Shown here: piece after piece, positions 19,036-28,692 of the stretch | How the letters are laid out: each line of letters opens with the position of its first letter | Position numbering within the stretch: the stretch's first letter is position 1 | Origin: Candidatus Thermofonsia Clade 1 bacterium | GTDB lineage: Bacteria > Chloroflexota > Anaerolineae > Aggregatilineales > UBA2796 | Assembly: GCA_002794705.1 (NCBI GenBank) | Contig: PGTK01000009.1 | Coordinates: 1 to 64,000 of the forward strand | Reading direction: 5' to 3' | DNA: 64,000 nucleotides | Translations under genes and position numbers: made by a program | The notes under the pieces: generated by a model | The model's input: the letters and a program-made list of their open reading frames with translations, nothing else | Told to the model about the DNA's origin: nothing | The model's database searches: none

Positions 19036-20919
19036 ATGGGCAAGGTAATTGGCATTGATCTCGGCACAACCAACTCGGTCATGGCAGTGATGGAAGGCGG
19101 TCAGCCGACGGTGATCCCCACAAGCGAGGGCAGCCGTCTGTTGCCCTCAGTGGTCGCTGTCAACCCCAAGACGGGTGAGCGCCTAGTCGGTCATGCGGCG
19201 CGCCGTCAGGCTGTGATCAACCCTGAGAACACCATTTTCTCGATCAAGCGCTTCATGGGGCGCAAATTCAACGATCCTGAGGTGCAGCGCGCCATGAAGA
19301 TCGTCCCCTACAAGGTCACGGAGGCGCCCAACGGCGACGTGCGCGTGATCATGGGCGGCAAGGAATACAGCCCGCCGGAGATCAGCGCGATGATCTTGGG
19401 CAAGCTGAAGGCGGATGCTGAGGCGTTTCTTGGCACGGACGTGACTCAAGCGGTCATTACAGTGCCTGCTTATTTCAACGATAGTCAGCGCAATGCCACG
19501 AAGGATGCAGGGCGCATTGCCGGCTTGGAGGTCTTGCGCATCATCAACGAGCCGACGGCTTCAGCGCTTGCCTACGGTCTGGATAAGAAAGGCGATGAGA
19601 CCATTGCCGTCTACGACATGGGTGGCGGCACCTTCGATATCTCGATCTTGGACGTGGGCGACGGCGTTTTCGAGGTCAAGGCGACCAACGGCGATACCTA
19701 CTTGGGCGGCGATGACTTCGACAACCGCATCATCAACTGGATCGCCGATGAATTCAAGCGTGAGCAGGGCATTGACCTGCGTAATGACCGTCAGGCGCTG
19801 CAGCGGCTGAAGGAAGCGGCTGAAAACGCTAAGAAAGAGCTTTCGCAGACCATGCAGGCGGAAATTAACCTGCCCTTCATCACAGCTGACGCCAGCGGTC
19901 CGAAGCATTTGGTCATGCAGCTCTCGCGTGCCAAGCTGGAGCAGCTGACAGCTGACCTGATCGAGCGCAGCATGGAGCCTGTCCGCCGCGCCCTAGAGGA
20001 CGCCGGCATCAAGGCAAGCGACGTGGACGAAGTGGTGCTGGTAGGCGGCATGACCCGAATGCCTGCCGTGCAGGAGGCGGTCAAGAAACTCTTCGGCAAA
20101 GAGCCGAACAAGAGCGTAAATCCTGATGAGGTGGTCGCTGTTGGGGCGGCGATTCAGGCAGGTGTGCTGAGCGGCGAGGTGAAAGACGTGCTGCTCTTGG
20201 ACGTGACGCCGCTCACGCTGAGCATCGAGACGCTTGGCGGCGTGGCGACGCCCTTGATCGAGCGCAACACCACGATCCCTGTGCGCAAGTCGCAGGTCTT
20301 CTCAACCGCGTCTGATAACCAGACTCAGGTCGAGATTCACGTGGTGCAGGGCGAGCGTCCCATGGCTGCTGATAACAAGACACTTGGTCGCTTCATCCTA
20401 GATGGCATTCCGCCGGCTCCGCGTGGCGTGCCGCAGATCGAGGTCACCTTTGACATTGACGCGAACGGCATTTTGAACGTCTCGGCGGTGGATAAGGCGA
20501 CTGGGCGTTCGCAGAACATTACGATCACGGCGTCCAGCGGCTTGACGGAGGCTGAGATCGAGCGCATGATCAAGGAAGCGGAGCGCAACCGCGCTGCTGA
20601 TGAGCGCCGCAAGCAGGAGATCGAGCTGAACAACTTGGCAGATAGCACGGTCTACGCGGCGGAGAAAGCGCTGCGCGACTACGGCGCCAAGATTGATAGC
20701 GCGCTCAAGTCCAGCATCGAAAAGCAGATCGAGGCGGTCAAGAAGGCGCGTGAGGGGCGCGATCAGGGTCAGATTCGCAGCGCTGTGGAGGAATTGCAGC
20801 GCAGCGTCCAGCAGATCGGCGCCAGCATGTACGGTCAGCCGAACGTGGGCGGGACGCCGAACCAAGAGCCAGACGGTCGCCGCAAGGAAGACGTGGTCGA
20901 AGGCGAAGTGGTGGACTGA
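19036..20919 (+). CDS. dnaK: Chaperone DnaK (Hsp70)
   Basis: The 627-residue Hsp70 starts [20 protein letters not shown], with the phosphate loops [20 protein letters not shown] and [18 protein letters not shown], and [14 protein letters not shown]. The substrate domain ([14 protein letters not shown]) is followed by a helical lid. The C-terminus ([10 protein letters not shown]) is the usual acidic tail. GGTGAGGAG precedes the start, 69 bases after grpE. A strong terminator follows. No dnaJ is found immediately downstream. Confidence 0.97.
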   Translation: MGKVIGIDLGTTNSVMAVMEGGQPTVIPTSEGSRLLPSVVAVNPKTGERLVGHAARRQAVINPENTIFSIKRFMGRKFNDPEVQRAMKIVPYKVTEAPNGDVRVIMGGKEYSPPEISAMILGKLKADAEAFLGTDVTQAVITVPAYFNDSQRNATKDAGRIAGLEVLRIINEPTASALAYGLDKKGDETIAVYDMGGGTFDISILDVGDGVFEVKATNGDTYLGGDDFDNRIINWIADEFKREQGIDLRNDRQALQRLKEAAENAKKELSQTMQAEINLPFITADASGPKHLVMQLSRAKLEQLTADLIERSMEPVRRALEDAGIKASDVDEVVLVGGMTRMPAVQEAVKKLFGKEPNKSVNPDEVVAVGAAIQAGVLSGEVKDVLLLDVTPLTLSIETLGGVATPLIERNTTIPVRKSQVFSTASDNQTQVEIHVVQGERPMAADNKTLGRFILDGIPPAPRGVPQIEVTFDIDANGILNVSAVDKATGRSQNITITASSGLTEAEIERMIKEAERNRAADERRKQEIELNNLADSTVYAAEKALRDYGAKIDSALKSSIEKQIEAVKKAREGRDQGQIRSAVEELQRSVQQIGASMYGQPNVGGTPNQEPDGRRKEDVVEGEVVD

Positions 20920-20947
20920 GTCCCTGAACGCTGAGATCGTAAGCACA

Positions 20948-20980
20948 ACAGCGCGGATCGTTACGATCCGCGCTGTTTTT
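20948..20980 (+). terminator. Terminator between dnaK and convergent hrcA
   Basis: A perfect 13-bp stem (20948-20960 with 20964-20976) with a 3-base loop is followed by TTTT on the plus strand. On the minus strand it lies just after hrcA, but the T-run is poor. Confidence 0.9.
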
Positions 20981-20981
20981 A

Positions 20982-22073
20982 TCAGTCGTTTTCGTGGCGC
21001 TCACCGCCCTCGCCATAGATGGTCAGCAACATGCCACTGATCAAGCCCGCCACGTGGCGCACGGTCGCCACAGCGCGCCCGTAGCGCATTCGCGTCGGGC
21101 CCAAGACCAGCAGCGCACCTGTGGTCTGCTCTGGCACGCCGTAGCGGCTGACTACCATGCCCAAATGCTGAATGTCTTGCCAGCGCCCTTCGCCGCCGAT
21201 CACCACGCGCACCTGTCCAATAGCTTGATCGGGCAGTTCCGCCACAATATCTTGTAAGACGTGCTGCTCTTCAATCGCCCGAATTGCCTGTTGCGCACCG
21301 ATGCTCTCTGTGAACAGGGTCAGTACCTCGCTCAAGCCTTCGCGGTAGGTGAAGCGTACGGGCGCATGGTCAGCTTCGTCCATTACGTCGGCGATCACTT
21401 CAATGATCTCACGGGCAAGCTCATTTTCAACCTGCTTGGCACGGCTGCGCACTTGTTCAGCGTTTAGACCCTCGCACAGCGCATTCAGCTGATTAGCAAT
21501 GGCGCTCAGCTGCTCTTGGGTAGGCGGCTCAGCCAGCGTGAGCATTTGTTGGCGCACCTCGCCGCCGTGCAGCACGAGGACCATCATCACAGCGCGTCCC
21601 TGTGTAGCGAGCAACGCGAGGTGCTTGTACTGACAGCTGACGGCGCGTGGTGAGGTCACGAGCGCGGCGCCTTGCGCATTCCGCGCAATGAGCGCAGCCG
21701 CGAGGCGCAAACCGCCCTCCAGATCGTGCGCCACAGGCGCAAAGGCAGAGTTGATCGCCTCCTTTTCATCGGGCAGGAGGTCATCTGAGAGCAGACGGCG
21801 CACAAAGTAGCGGTAGCCGATCTCAGTCGGCACGCGCCCAGCTGAGGTATGCGGCGCTGCGAGCAAGCCTAGCTCCTCAAGACGCGCCATTTCGTTGCGG
21901 ATCGTTGCACTGCTCAGATTCGAAAGGTGCGTCTCTGCCAGGAACTTGCTGCCCACAGGCTCTGGTTTATTGGTGTACTCACGGATGATCAGCGCTAGAA
22001 TGCGCTCTTGGCGCTCGGTAAGTTCGGGCAGTCCGGCTGCGTCTAACTGTGTACCTGCCATATTCCAACTCAC
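20982..22073 (-). CDS. hrcA: Heat-inducible transcription repressor HrcA
   Basis: The 363-residue repressor normally binds CIRCE. N-terminal winged helix: LTERQERILALIIREYTNKPEPVGS, then SSATIRNEMARLEELGLL and HTSAGRVPTEIGYRYFV. The start may be GTG 22073 (GGAAAGG just upstream) or ATG 22061. Length is normal. It is convergent with grpE-dnaK and divergent from trxA, unlike the hrcA-grpE-dnaK operon of many bacteria. I did not see a TTAGCACTC-N9-GAGTGCTAA site in the window, so the operator here is unclear. Confidence 0.92.
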   Translation of the reverse strand: MSWNMAGTQLDAAGLPELTERQERILALIIREYTNKPEPVGSKFLAETHLSNLSSATIRNEMARLEELGLLAAPHTSAGRVPTEIGYRYFVRRLLSDDLLPDEKEAINSAFAPVAHDLEGGLRLAAALIARNAQGAALVTSPRAVSCQYKHLALLATQGRAVMMVLVLHGGEVRQQMLTLAEPPTQEQLSAIANQLNALCEGLNAEQVRSRAKQVENELAREIIEVIADVMDEADHAPVRFTYREGLSEVLTLFTESIGAQQAIRAIEEQHVLQDIVAELPDQAIGQVRVVIGGEGRWQDIQHLGMVVSRYGVPEQTTGALLVLGPTRMRYGRAVATVRHVAGLISGMLLTIYGEGGERHEND

Positions 22074-22091
22074 ACACCTTTCCGAATATGG

Positions 22092-22097
22092 TACAAT
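22092..22097 (+). promoter_or_regulatory. Candidate -10 box for trxA
   Basis: TACAAT in the 58-base divergent gap between hrcA and trxA; no convincing -35. An AAAGGAT ribosome site precedes the trxA ATG. Confidence 0.35.
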
Positions 22098-22131
22098 TGT
22101 AGCGCAGAATCAGCCGACAAAGGATAGCGAA

Positions 22132-22473
22132 ATGGGAAAGCACACCTTCGATGTGACCGATGCTAGCTTTCAGACGGATGTGCTAAGCAGCCCCACACCC
22201 GTCCTCGTGGACTTCTGGGCAGATTGGTGCCAGCCGTGCAAGATGATCGCCCCAGTTGTGGAGGAAGTAGCAGCGCGCTACGAAGGGCGTCTGCGCGTTG
22301 CCAAGCTGGATATTGACTCCAATCCACAGACCACTGAGCGATACAACATTCAGGGCATCCCGACGCTGGTTTTGTTCAAGAACGGCGCCGCTGTGCATTA
22401 CATCGTGGGCTACCGCACCCGCGATAAGCTGGAAGCGGAGCTGAACAAGCACCTCGCGCCTACCCAAGCCTGA
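22132..22473 (+). CDS. trxA: Thioredoxin with WCQPC active site
   Basis: The 113-residue thioredoxin fold starts at ATG 22132 (ribosome site AAAGGAT). The active site is FWADWCQPCKM (Cys33, Cys36), with Gln where the canonical enzyme has Gly; the cis-proline loop GIPTLVLFKNG is intact. The family reduces disulfides in the cytosol. The Gln variant is known in some thioredoxins and may shift redox potential. An in-frame start far upstream would overlap hrcA and is rejected. Confidence 0.92.
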   Translation: MGKHTFDVTDASFQTDVLSSPTPVLVDFWADWCQPCKMIAPVVEEVAARYEGRLRVAKLDIDSNPQTTERYNIQGIPTLVLFKNGAAVHYIVGYRTRDKLEAELNKHLAPTQA

Positions 22474-22500
22474 TTCGGGCGCGCTGGAAGGCACTGAAAT

Positions 22501-22530
22501 GAGGTCAGCAAGCCTGCTGACCTCGTTTTT
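22501..22530 (+). terminator. Rho-independent terminator of trxA
   Basis: GAGGTCAGCA and TGCTGACCTC form a perfect 10-bp stem with a 4-base loop, followed by GTTTTT. Confidence 0.92.
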
Positions 22531-22612
22531 ATTTGTCAGAGGGCGCGCTCAGTGGTAGACTGTGCGTATCTTTCACAATTGTTCAAGAATGGCACACAAA
22601 AGTTGACTCAGC

Positions 22613-23659
22613 ATGGCTCAGACAATGCAAGGCGTATTTTTCTTAGGCGCAGGGCAGCTTGAATTGCGCGAAGTGCCGATCCCGCAGCCCGCAGCAGGCG
22701 AGGTGATCGTCAAAGTGAGCGCTGCTACCACCTGCGGCACTGATCTCAAAGCATACAAGCGCGGACACAAGCTCTTCAAGCCGCCCATGCCCTTCGGACA
22801 CGAATGGGCAGGCACAGTCGTAGCTGTGGGCGAAGGTGTGACGGGCTTCAAAGAGGGGGATCGCGTTACAGCGGCGAATTCAGCGCCGTGTGGCGCTTGC
22901 TACTATTGCAGGCGCGGCAAGCCGCAGCTGTGCCTGCACTTGGAGTCGCGCTTTAACTGGGGGACGTATGCCGAGTACCTGCGCGTGCCTGCCCACATTG
23001 TCAGCATCAATATGCATAAGATTCCTGTTCATCTCAGCTTTGTGGAGGCAGCCTTCATTGAGCCGTTAGCCTGCGCTGTGCTGTGCATCAATTATGCTGA
23101 CATCGCGTTGGGCGATACGGTCGCCATCATCGGCAGCGGCGCACAGGGACTCATGCAGATTCAGCTGGCAAAAGCAATGGGCGCCTCACAGGTGATCGCC
23201 ATTGGACGGGCGCACGGTCGGCTGGAGGTGGCGCGGCAATTGGGCGCTGATGAGACGATCAGCACATTGGATACCGATGCGGTCGCGGCTGTGAAGGCGC
23301 TGACCGAAGGGCGCGGCGCCGATGTCGTGATCGAGGCGGCGGGCAGTGCTGAGACGTGGCAAATGGCGGCTCAAATGGCGCGTCCCGCTGCGACGGTTGT
23401 GCTGTTTAGCGGCTTGCCCGGCGGCACACAGGTCAGTTTTGACGCGACTCACTTGCACTACGATGAGATCACGCTCAAGGGCGTCTTCCATCACACGCCG
23501 CGCACGGTTGAGCAGGCGCTCCATATGCTGATCAGCGGGCAGGTGAACGTCAAGCCGATGATCAGCGGGACGATCCCGCTCCGTGAGGTTGAAGAGGGCT
23601 TGAATCGCATGGCGCGTAGTGAGGTCATTAAGCTGGCAGTCTTGCCTGAGTTACACTAA
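22613..23659 (+). CDS. Zinc-dependent medium-chain alcohol dehydrogenase
   Basis: The 348-residue MDR-family enzyme has catalytic zinc ligands in TTCGTD and GHEWAGTV, structural zinc cysteines in CGACYYCRRGKPQLC, and a Rossmann loop (AIIGSGAQGLMQIQLAKAMGA). It resembles sorbitol, threonine or 2,3-butanediol dehydrogenases acting on polyols or secondary alcohols with NAD(P). Neighbours do not reveal the substrate; it stands alone between a terminator and the histidine kinase promoter. Confidence 0.88.
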   Translation: MAQTMQGVFFLGAGQLELREVPIPQPAAGEVIVKVSAATTCGTDLKAYKRGHKLFKPPMPFGHEWAGTVVAVGEGVTGFKEGDRVTAANSAPCGACYYCRRGKPQLCLHLESRFNWGTYAEYLRVPAHIVSINMHKIPVHLSFVEAAFIEPLACAVLCINYADIALGDTVAIIGSGAQGLMQIQLAKAMGASQVIAIGRAHGRLEVARQLGADETISTLDTDAVAAVKALTEGRGADVVIEAAGSAETWQMAAQMARPAATVVLFSGLPGGTQVSFDATHLHYDEITLKGVFHHTPRTVEQALHMLISGQVNVKPMISGTIPLREVEEGLNRMARSEVIKLAVLPELH

Positions 23660-23681
23660 GCGTGACGGCACGTCTACGCGC

Positions 23682-23710
23682 TTGACACAACCCATGCGCC
23701 GTGATACAGT
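23682..23710 (+). promoter_or_regulatory. Sigma-70-type promoter of the histidine kinase gene
   Basis: A perfect TTGACA (23682-23687), 17-bp spacer and TACAGT (23705-23710). The predicted leader is about 130 bases long. Confidence 0.7.
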
Positions 23711-23847
23711 GACACTCACAAGCCGTCTGCTGGTAGGCTGCATATGAGCCGCTCAGAGCATAAGCACGGTCGCTTGTCTCAGAGCTGATTGTTGAGCATT
23801 GATGCGCTCTGCAAATAACGTAAGCTAGGCGTCTAGAGTAATTCGGA

Positions 23848-25416
23848 ATGGAAGTCTCAGACCGCTCGCATGTAGAGATGCTAGTGCAGATCGCCCGCCT
23901 GCTGGCGACGCTCGATCTGGACGACGTACTGTGGCAGACCATCGATCTGACCACGCGCACAGTTGGCGCAGCACGCGGCACCTTCTTCTTGCTGGATGAA
24001 CAAGGCGAGACTCTCCAACGTTTCATCTCAGCTCAGAATTATGACGCTGAGACGCGCCAAATCGTCTCACGGCGCGTGCTGGAGCAAGGTTTGGCGGGCT
24101 GGGTGATGTTCCATCGCCAATCGGCGCTGATTGAAGATACGCTGACTGACCCGCGCTGGGTCATTTTGGACGCCGAAAAGGAGCTAGAGCGTGTGCGCTC
24201 CGTGCTATGCGTTCCGTTCTTTGTCGAAGGGGAGTTGCGCGGCGTAATGACCCTAGAGCATCCGCAGCCGCATCATTTCACGCAAGCGCATCTGCGCCTT
24301 GTAGAGGCGGCAGCCAATCAGGCGGCTGCTTCCCTGCGCAATGCCCAGCTCTTCGACCGTGTGCAGGGTCAGCAACGCCAGCTGCAGGCAGTGCTGGATA
24401 GCGTCTCAGAGAGCCTGCTGATGCTGGATACGCTCTTGTGTGTGCGCCTTGCTAATCCTGCAGCGCTCAACTTGATCGGCGTTCAAGAGCCTTCTGATGT
24501 CTTGGGCTTCAATCTTGAGGCATTGGCAGAGCGTTTGGCTAACCCCTTTTTGGCGCAACTTGCCCAAAAGCTGAATGCTGCGCTCTCAGAGGGCAATCAG
24601 GGTCACTTTGAGGTGCGCGATGAGCGCAGCAAGCGCGACTTCGTAGGGAATGTAGCGCGCATTCATGCCAAGCGTGCCTCCGAGAGCGGCTATGTAGTGG
24701 CGCTGAGCGATGTCAGCTCCCTCAAAGACCTCACGCGCCTGAAAACGCACATGATCCAGATGGCATCGCACGATTTGAAGAATCCAATTGGCGTGTTGCG
24801 CAATTATCTGGACGTGATCAGCGCTGACGCCCAGAGCGGTATCCTGCCCGATCCGCTTTTCATCGAGAATATGTATAAGGTCTTGGCGCGCATGGAGTCG
24901 CTCGTGGTCAATTTGCTGGACATTCAACGGGCTGAGGCAACTGAGCCGCTCAAGCGCGAGGTGTTCGATCCAAATGCCCTGATCGCAGCTGCCCTAGAAG
25001 ATACCTTGCCCATGCTGCGCGCCCGCCAACAGACCCTTACGCAGAATATTCATCCGACGCTGCGTCCGCTCAAGGGCGATTTTGAGCGCCTGCGCGAGGC
25101 GATCAAGAATCTCTTGGATAACGCCAGCAAGTACACGCCCGAAGGCGGTAGCATCACTATCACTGCCAGCAGCGAGGAAGAGCGCTTCACCTTCAGCGTC
25201 AAGGATAACGGCTACGGCATTCCCGCTGATCAACAATCTGCCATCTTCCAGCCTTACTTCCGTGCCCGTAACGTCGCCACACAACACATCAGCGGCACAG
25301 GCGTCGGCTTGAGTTTGGTGAAAGAAATTGTCGAGCGGCACGGCGGACAAGTCTGGTTCATCAGTAAGGAAGGGGAGGGCAGCACCTTCGGCTTTTGGCT
25401 GCCCATTTTGAGCTAG
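23848..25416 (+). CDS. Soluble GAF-PAS sensor histidine kinase
   Basis: The 522-residue kinase has no membrane segment, so it senses cytosolic signals. Order: GAF (about 10-165), PAS-like (about 185-285), HisKA with phospho-acceptor His308 in MASHDLKNPIGVLRN, and HATPase (N box NLLDNASKYTPEGG, G1 DNGYGIP, G2 GTGVGLSLVKEIVERHGG). A short linker resembling a coiled coil (LKDLTRLKTHMIQ) precedes the H box. The only nearby regulator is the OmpR-type protein 2.5 kb downstream on the other strand; pairing is a guess. It probably heads an operon with the zinc-ribbon gene. Confidence 0.93.
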   Translation: MEVSDRSHVEMLVQIARLLATLDLDDVLWQTIDLTTRTVGAARGTFFLLDEQGETLQRFISAQNYDAETRQIVSRRVLEQGLAGWVMFHRQSALIEDTLTDPRWVILDAEKELERVRSVLCVPFFVEGELRGVMTLEHPQPHHFTQAHLRLVEAAANQAAASLRNAQLFDRVQGQQRQLQAVLDSVSESLLMLDTLLCVRLANPAALNLIGVQEPSDVLGFNLEALAERLANPFLAQLAQKLNAALSEGNQGHFEVRDERSKRDFVGNVARIHAKRASESGYVVALSDVSSLKDLTRLKTHMIQMASHDLKNPIGVLRNYLDVISADAQSGILPDPLFIENMYKVLARMESLVVNLLDIQRAEATEPLKREVFDPNALIAAALEDTLPMLRARQQTLTQNIHPTLRPLKGDFERLREAIKNLLDNASKYTPEGGSITITASSEEERFTFSVKDNGYGIPADQQSAIFQPYFRARNVATQHISGTGVGLSLVKEIVERHGGQVWFISKEGEGSTFGFWLPILS

Positions 25417-25432
25417 AAAGGATGCACTGTGC

Positions 25433-25852
25433 ATGGCTACTGAGCCGAATGATCCCACCCGCACACTACCGCCTGAGCCGCCTGAGATCGAGGCGCTTGA
25501 TGCTGAGTCACCTGACCCAATAGCGCCCCTTCCGCCGCCACCTAGCTACGAGTCGCCCGCGCCCAGCTTGCCCGTGACCCATTTCTATCAGCCGGAGCGC
25601 TTCGCCTGCTTGCGTTGCGGCTCAACCAATTTGGCGCGTGGCTACATTGTGGAATTTGGCGGTCAGCGCTTTGAGCAAGCCCGCTTTGCGCCCCGCCGTG
25701 TGCCATTGAAGTGGCTGAACTCGCTTTTCAACCTCCGCCCATGGCGCAAGCTACTGCGGCTAGAGGCAATCGCTTGCCGCGACTGCGGCGCCGTCCTCTT
25801 GACCGTTGATCCAGAGGCATTGCGCCGCGTTGAGCGCGTTCGTGACGTTTGA
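25433..25852 (+). CDS. Proline-rich zinc-ribbon protein
   Basis: The 139-residue protein has a disordered acidic and proline-rich N-terminus (residues 1-45: PPEPPEIEALDAESPDPIAP...). The C-terminal domain carries two CxxC knuckles (CLRC 59-62, CRDC 115-118) that would hold one zinc. Between them lies a basic stretch (APRRVPLKWLNSLFNLRPWRK). The family is not recognised. It lies 16 bases after the kinase and seven bases before sucC, so it is probably co-transcribed with both. Confidence 0.7.
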   Translation: MATEPNDPTRTLPPEPPEIEALDAESPDPIAPLPPPPSYESPAPSLPVTHFYQPERFACLRCGSTNLARGYIVEFGGQRFEQARFAPRRVPLKWLNSLFNLRPWRKLLRLEAIACRDCGAVLLTVDPEALRRVERVRDV

Positions 25853-25858
25853 GGCGCT

Positions 25859-27028
25859 GTGCAGCTTCACGAATATCAAGCCAAAGCCATTTTTGCCCGC
25901 TACGGCATTCCTACGCCGCACGGCGCAGTGGTCACCTCGCCTCAGGATGCCTACGCCACTGCCCGCGAGCTAGAGGGCGAGGTCGTTATCAAGGCGCAAG
26001 TGCTGACCAAGGGGCGTGGCAAAGCCGGGGGCATTCGCCTAGCGCGCACAGCCGATCAAGCCCGCCAAATGACCGAAACAGTGCTGGGTCTGACCATTCG
26101 CGGCTTGCCCGTCTACAAGGTCTTGGTGGAGCCAAGCGCTGATATCTACCAAGAGTTCTACTTGGGCGTGCATAACGACCGCGCCACTGAGCAGCCCGTC
26201 ATCACAGCGGCTACGGGCGCCATCGGCATGAGCATCTCTGCCAGCAGGCACACCGGTAAGATCGGGCGCGAGGTGATCGATCCGCTGCTGGGCTTGCAAG
26301 ACCATCAAGTGCGCCATCTGCTGCTCAGCCTTGAGCTACCGCGCTATCTCTGGAAGCCTTTCGGACAGATCGCCCATCAGCTCTACCGCTGTTTCGCTGA
26401 AAATGACGCCGTACGCGCTGAGATCGATCCACTCGCCCTCACGCGCAGCGGTCAGTTGATGGCGCTAGACGGCAACCTTGTGGTTGACGATAGCGCACTC
26501 TTCCGTCATCCTGAGCTTGCTGACATGCGCGATCTAAGCGCTGAGTCGCCGCAGGCAATGCGCGCTCACGCGCTCGGACTCGCCTATGTGCCGCTGGAGG
26601 GCGAAATTGGCTGTGTGGTCAACGGCGCAGGACTAGGCATGGCGGTTATGGACATGACCCATGCCGCAGCGGAGCGGCTAGGCGCGCCTGAGATCAGCCT
26701 TGCCAACTTCATTGATATCGGTGGCGGCGCCCGTGCGGATAAGGTGGTTGCCGCCATGCAGATCGCCACCAGTCAGGCGCAGGTGCGCGCCTTGCTCTTC
26801 AGCATTTTTGGCGGCATTACGCGCTGTGATGAGGTGGCGCACGGCATTCTGCAGGCGATCAACGCCTTTCGGCTGCGCTTGCCGATGATCGTGCGCTTGG
26901 CAGGCACGCATGCCGAACAGGGGCGCCTCTTGCTGGACTCAGCAGACTTACCCAACGTGCAGAGCGCCACTTCGCTGACCGAAGCCGCCGAAAAAGCCGT
27001 GCGCGCTGTATTGGAGGTCGCGCCGTGA
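25859..27028 (+). CDS. sucC: Succinyl-CoA synthetase beta subunit-like (ATP-grasp)
   Basis: The 389-residue protein starts at GTG 25859 (MQLHEYQAKAIFARYGIPTP), the exact family N-terminus. The ATP-grasp part shows VVIKAQVLTKGRGKAGGI and VEPSADIYQEFYLGV; the CoA-ligase half shows CVVNGAGLGMAVMDM and IFGGITRCDEVAHGI. It forms succinyl-CoA ligase with the next gene (TCA cycle, substrate-level phosphorylation). Its TGA overlaps the sucD ATG by one base. Malyl-CoA or another acyl-CoA ligase remains possible from sequence alone. Confidence 0.88.
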   Translation: MQLHEYQAKAIFARYGIPTPHGAVVTSPQDAYATARELEGEVVIKAQVLTKGRGKAGGIRLARTADQARQMTETVLGLTIRGLPVYKVLVEPSADIYQEFYLGVHNDRATEQPVITAATGAIGMSISASRHTGKIGREVIDPLLGLQDHQVRHLLLSLELPRYLWKPFGQIAHQLYRCFAENDAVRAEIDPLALTRSGQLMALDGNLVVDDSALFRHPELADMRDLSAESPQAMRAHALGLAYVPLEGEIGCVVNGAGLGMAVMDMTHAAAERLGAPEISLANFIDIGGGARADKVVAAMQIATSQAQVRALLFSIFGGITRCDEVAHGILQAINAFRLRLPMIVRLAGTHAEQGRLLLDSADLPNVQSATSLTEAAEKAVRAVLEVAP

Positions 27029-27885
27029 TGTGGCTGCCGACCCGTGCTAGCCGTGTGATGGTGCAAGGCATTACTGGGCGCGAGGGCGCCTATCATACTG
27101 CCCAAATGCTCGCCTACGGCACGAACATCGTAGCAGGCGTGACGCCCGGCAAAGGCGGTGAGTGGCTCTTTGAGCGCATCCCGATCTTCGACTCTGTACA
27201 AGAGGCGCGTCACGCCACAGGCGCCACCATCTCAGTGATGTTTGTGCCGCCCCGCGCCGCCGTAGACGCGCTCTACGAGGCGATCAGCGCACAACTAGAG
27301 CTGATCATCTGCATCACTGAGAATATCCCTGTGCGCGATATGACGCACGTCAAGCGCCTGCTCTCGCTCAGCAGCACGCGCTTGATCGGTCCGAGTTCGC
27401 CCGGCTTGATCGTGCCGAATCAGATCAAATTGGGCATTATCCCCAGCGAGATCGTCAAGGCGGGCAATGTCGGGATCGTCTCGCGCAGCAGCACCTTGCT
27501 CTACGAAGTGACCGAGATTCTGACGCGGCATGGCATTGGTCAGCGCGCTTGCATCGGCTTAGGCGGCGATACTGTCTCCGGGACGCACTTTGTGGACGCT
27601 TTTGCCCTATTCGAAGACGATCCGCACACCGATCGCGTGGTGCTGATCGGCGAGATCGGCGGCGTGAGCGAACAGCAGGCGGCGCGCTTCATCCGTGAGC
27701 GCATGACCAAGCCCGTCATCGCCTACATTGTGGGCAAGACCTCGCCCAAGAATCAGCGCATGGGACACGCCGGCGCCATCATCGAAGGCGAGATCGGCGG
27801 CTATGCAGAAAAGGTCGAGGCGCTGCGCTCCGCTGGTGTCCGCCTTGCCGATTCGCCCGATCAAATCGCGGCGCTGCTGAGCTGA
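27028..27885 (+). CDS. sucD: Succinyl-CoA synthetase alpha subunit-like
   Basis: The 285-residue protein carries the CoA-binding N-terminal domain (VMVQGITGREGAYHTAQMLAYGT) and the phospho-histidine loop RMGHAGAIIEGEIGG. ATG 27028 overlaps the sucC stop (TGATG); GTG 27025, one codon earlier in the same frame, is possible. Convergent with the response regulator gene, two bases apart. Confidence 0.9.
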   Translation: MWLPTRASRVMVQGITGREGAYHTAQMLAYGTNIVAGVTPGKGGEWLFERIPIFDSVQEARHATGATISVMFVPPRAAVDALYEAISAQLELIICITENIPVRDMTHVKRLLSLSSTRLIGPSSPGLIVPNQIKLGIIPSEIVKAGNVGIVSRSSTLLYEVTEILTRHGIGQRACIGLGGDTVSGTHFVDAFALFEDDPHTDRVVLIGEIGGVSEQQAARFIRERMTKPVIAYIVGKTSPKNQRMGHAGAIIEGEIGGYAEKVEALRSAGVRLADSPDQIAALLS

Positions 27886-27887
27886 CC

Positions 27888-28586
27888 TCACGGCAATGGC
27901 GCCACCATATAGCCGACGCCGTGAATGGTGCGAATAAAGCGGCTGACATCTGCTTCATTGCCCAGCTTGGCGCGCAAATTGCGGATGTGCGCCCGCACGA
28001 GGTCAGCGTCACCGGTATTGGGCGGATAGTCCCAGACTGCCTCCAGCAGGTGGGCAGGCGAAAACGCCTTGTTAGGATGTTCCATCAGGTAGCGCAGCAG
28101 GCGATGCTCCGTTGAGGTCAGTTGCACGATCTTGCCGTTGAAATGCACTTGATAGGTGGAAGAATCAAGCTGCACGCCCCCCACTTCGATCACAGCGCGC
28201 TCCGCCTCAGCGCGCTGCGCACGGCGCAACAGAGCGCGCACCCGCGCATTCAGCTCAGTCAGCTCAAACGGCTTGGTGACGTAATCATCGCCCCCGGCAT
28301 CCAAGCCCGCGATGATGTCATCTGTGCGCATATGCGCCGTCAAGAATAGGATCAACAGATCAACATAGTTCGGATCGGCGCGCAGCTGCTTACAGAGCGT
28401 CAAGCCGTCCATATCAGGCATAGTGATATCGAGGATCAGCAAGTCAGGACGGCGCGCCTGAATTTTCTGCAATGCCTCATGCGCCGATTGCGCCTGCCCC
28501 ACCTGATAGCCCTCACGCTGCAGCGCCCGCGTCAGCGTGCCTAATACGTCTGGTTCATCATCAACCGCTAGGATATAATGAGCCAT
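27888..28586 (-). CDS. OmpR/PhoB-family response regulator
   Basis: The 232-residue regulator has a receiver domain with phospho-acceptor Asp53 (LLILDITMPDMDG) and the KPF lysine. A winged-helix DNA-binding domain follows (STEHRLLRYLMEHPNKAFSPAHLLEAVWDY ... VRAHIRNLRAKLG ... RTIHGVGYMV). It is monocistronic, convergent with sucD. The cognate kinase is not adjacent; the GAF-PAS kinase at 23.8 kb is a candidate. Confidence 0.94.
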   Translation of the reverse strand: MAHYILAVDDEPDVLGTLTRALQREGYQVGQAQSAHEALQKIQARRPDLLILDITMPDMDGLTLCKQLRADPNYVDLLILFLTAHMRTDDIIAGLDAGGDDYVTKPFELTELNARVRALLRRAQRAEAERAVIEVGGVQLDSSTYQVHFNGKIVQLTSTEHRLLRYLMEHPNKAFSPAHLLEAVWDYPPNTGDADLVRAHIRNLRAKLGNEADVSRFIRTIHGVGYMVAPLP

Positions 28587-28692
28587 GAGCTGCCGCCTTT
28601 ACAGATTTCACGCTTTGATTATAGCCGAATCGCAGCTTTTGTGCAGAGGTGATGCAGCTTTACCTATTGTCAACATACAGGAGAGCCTGCCC

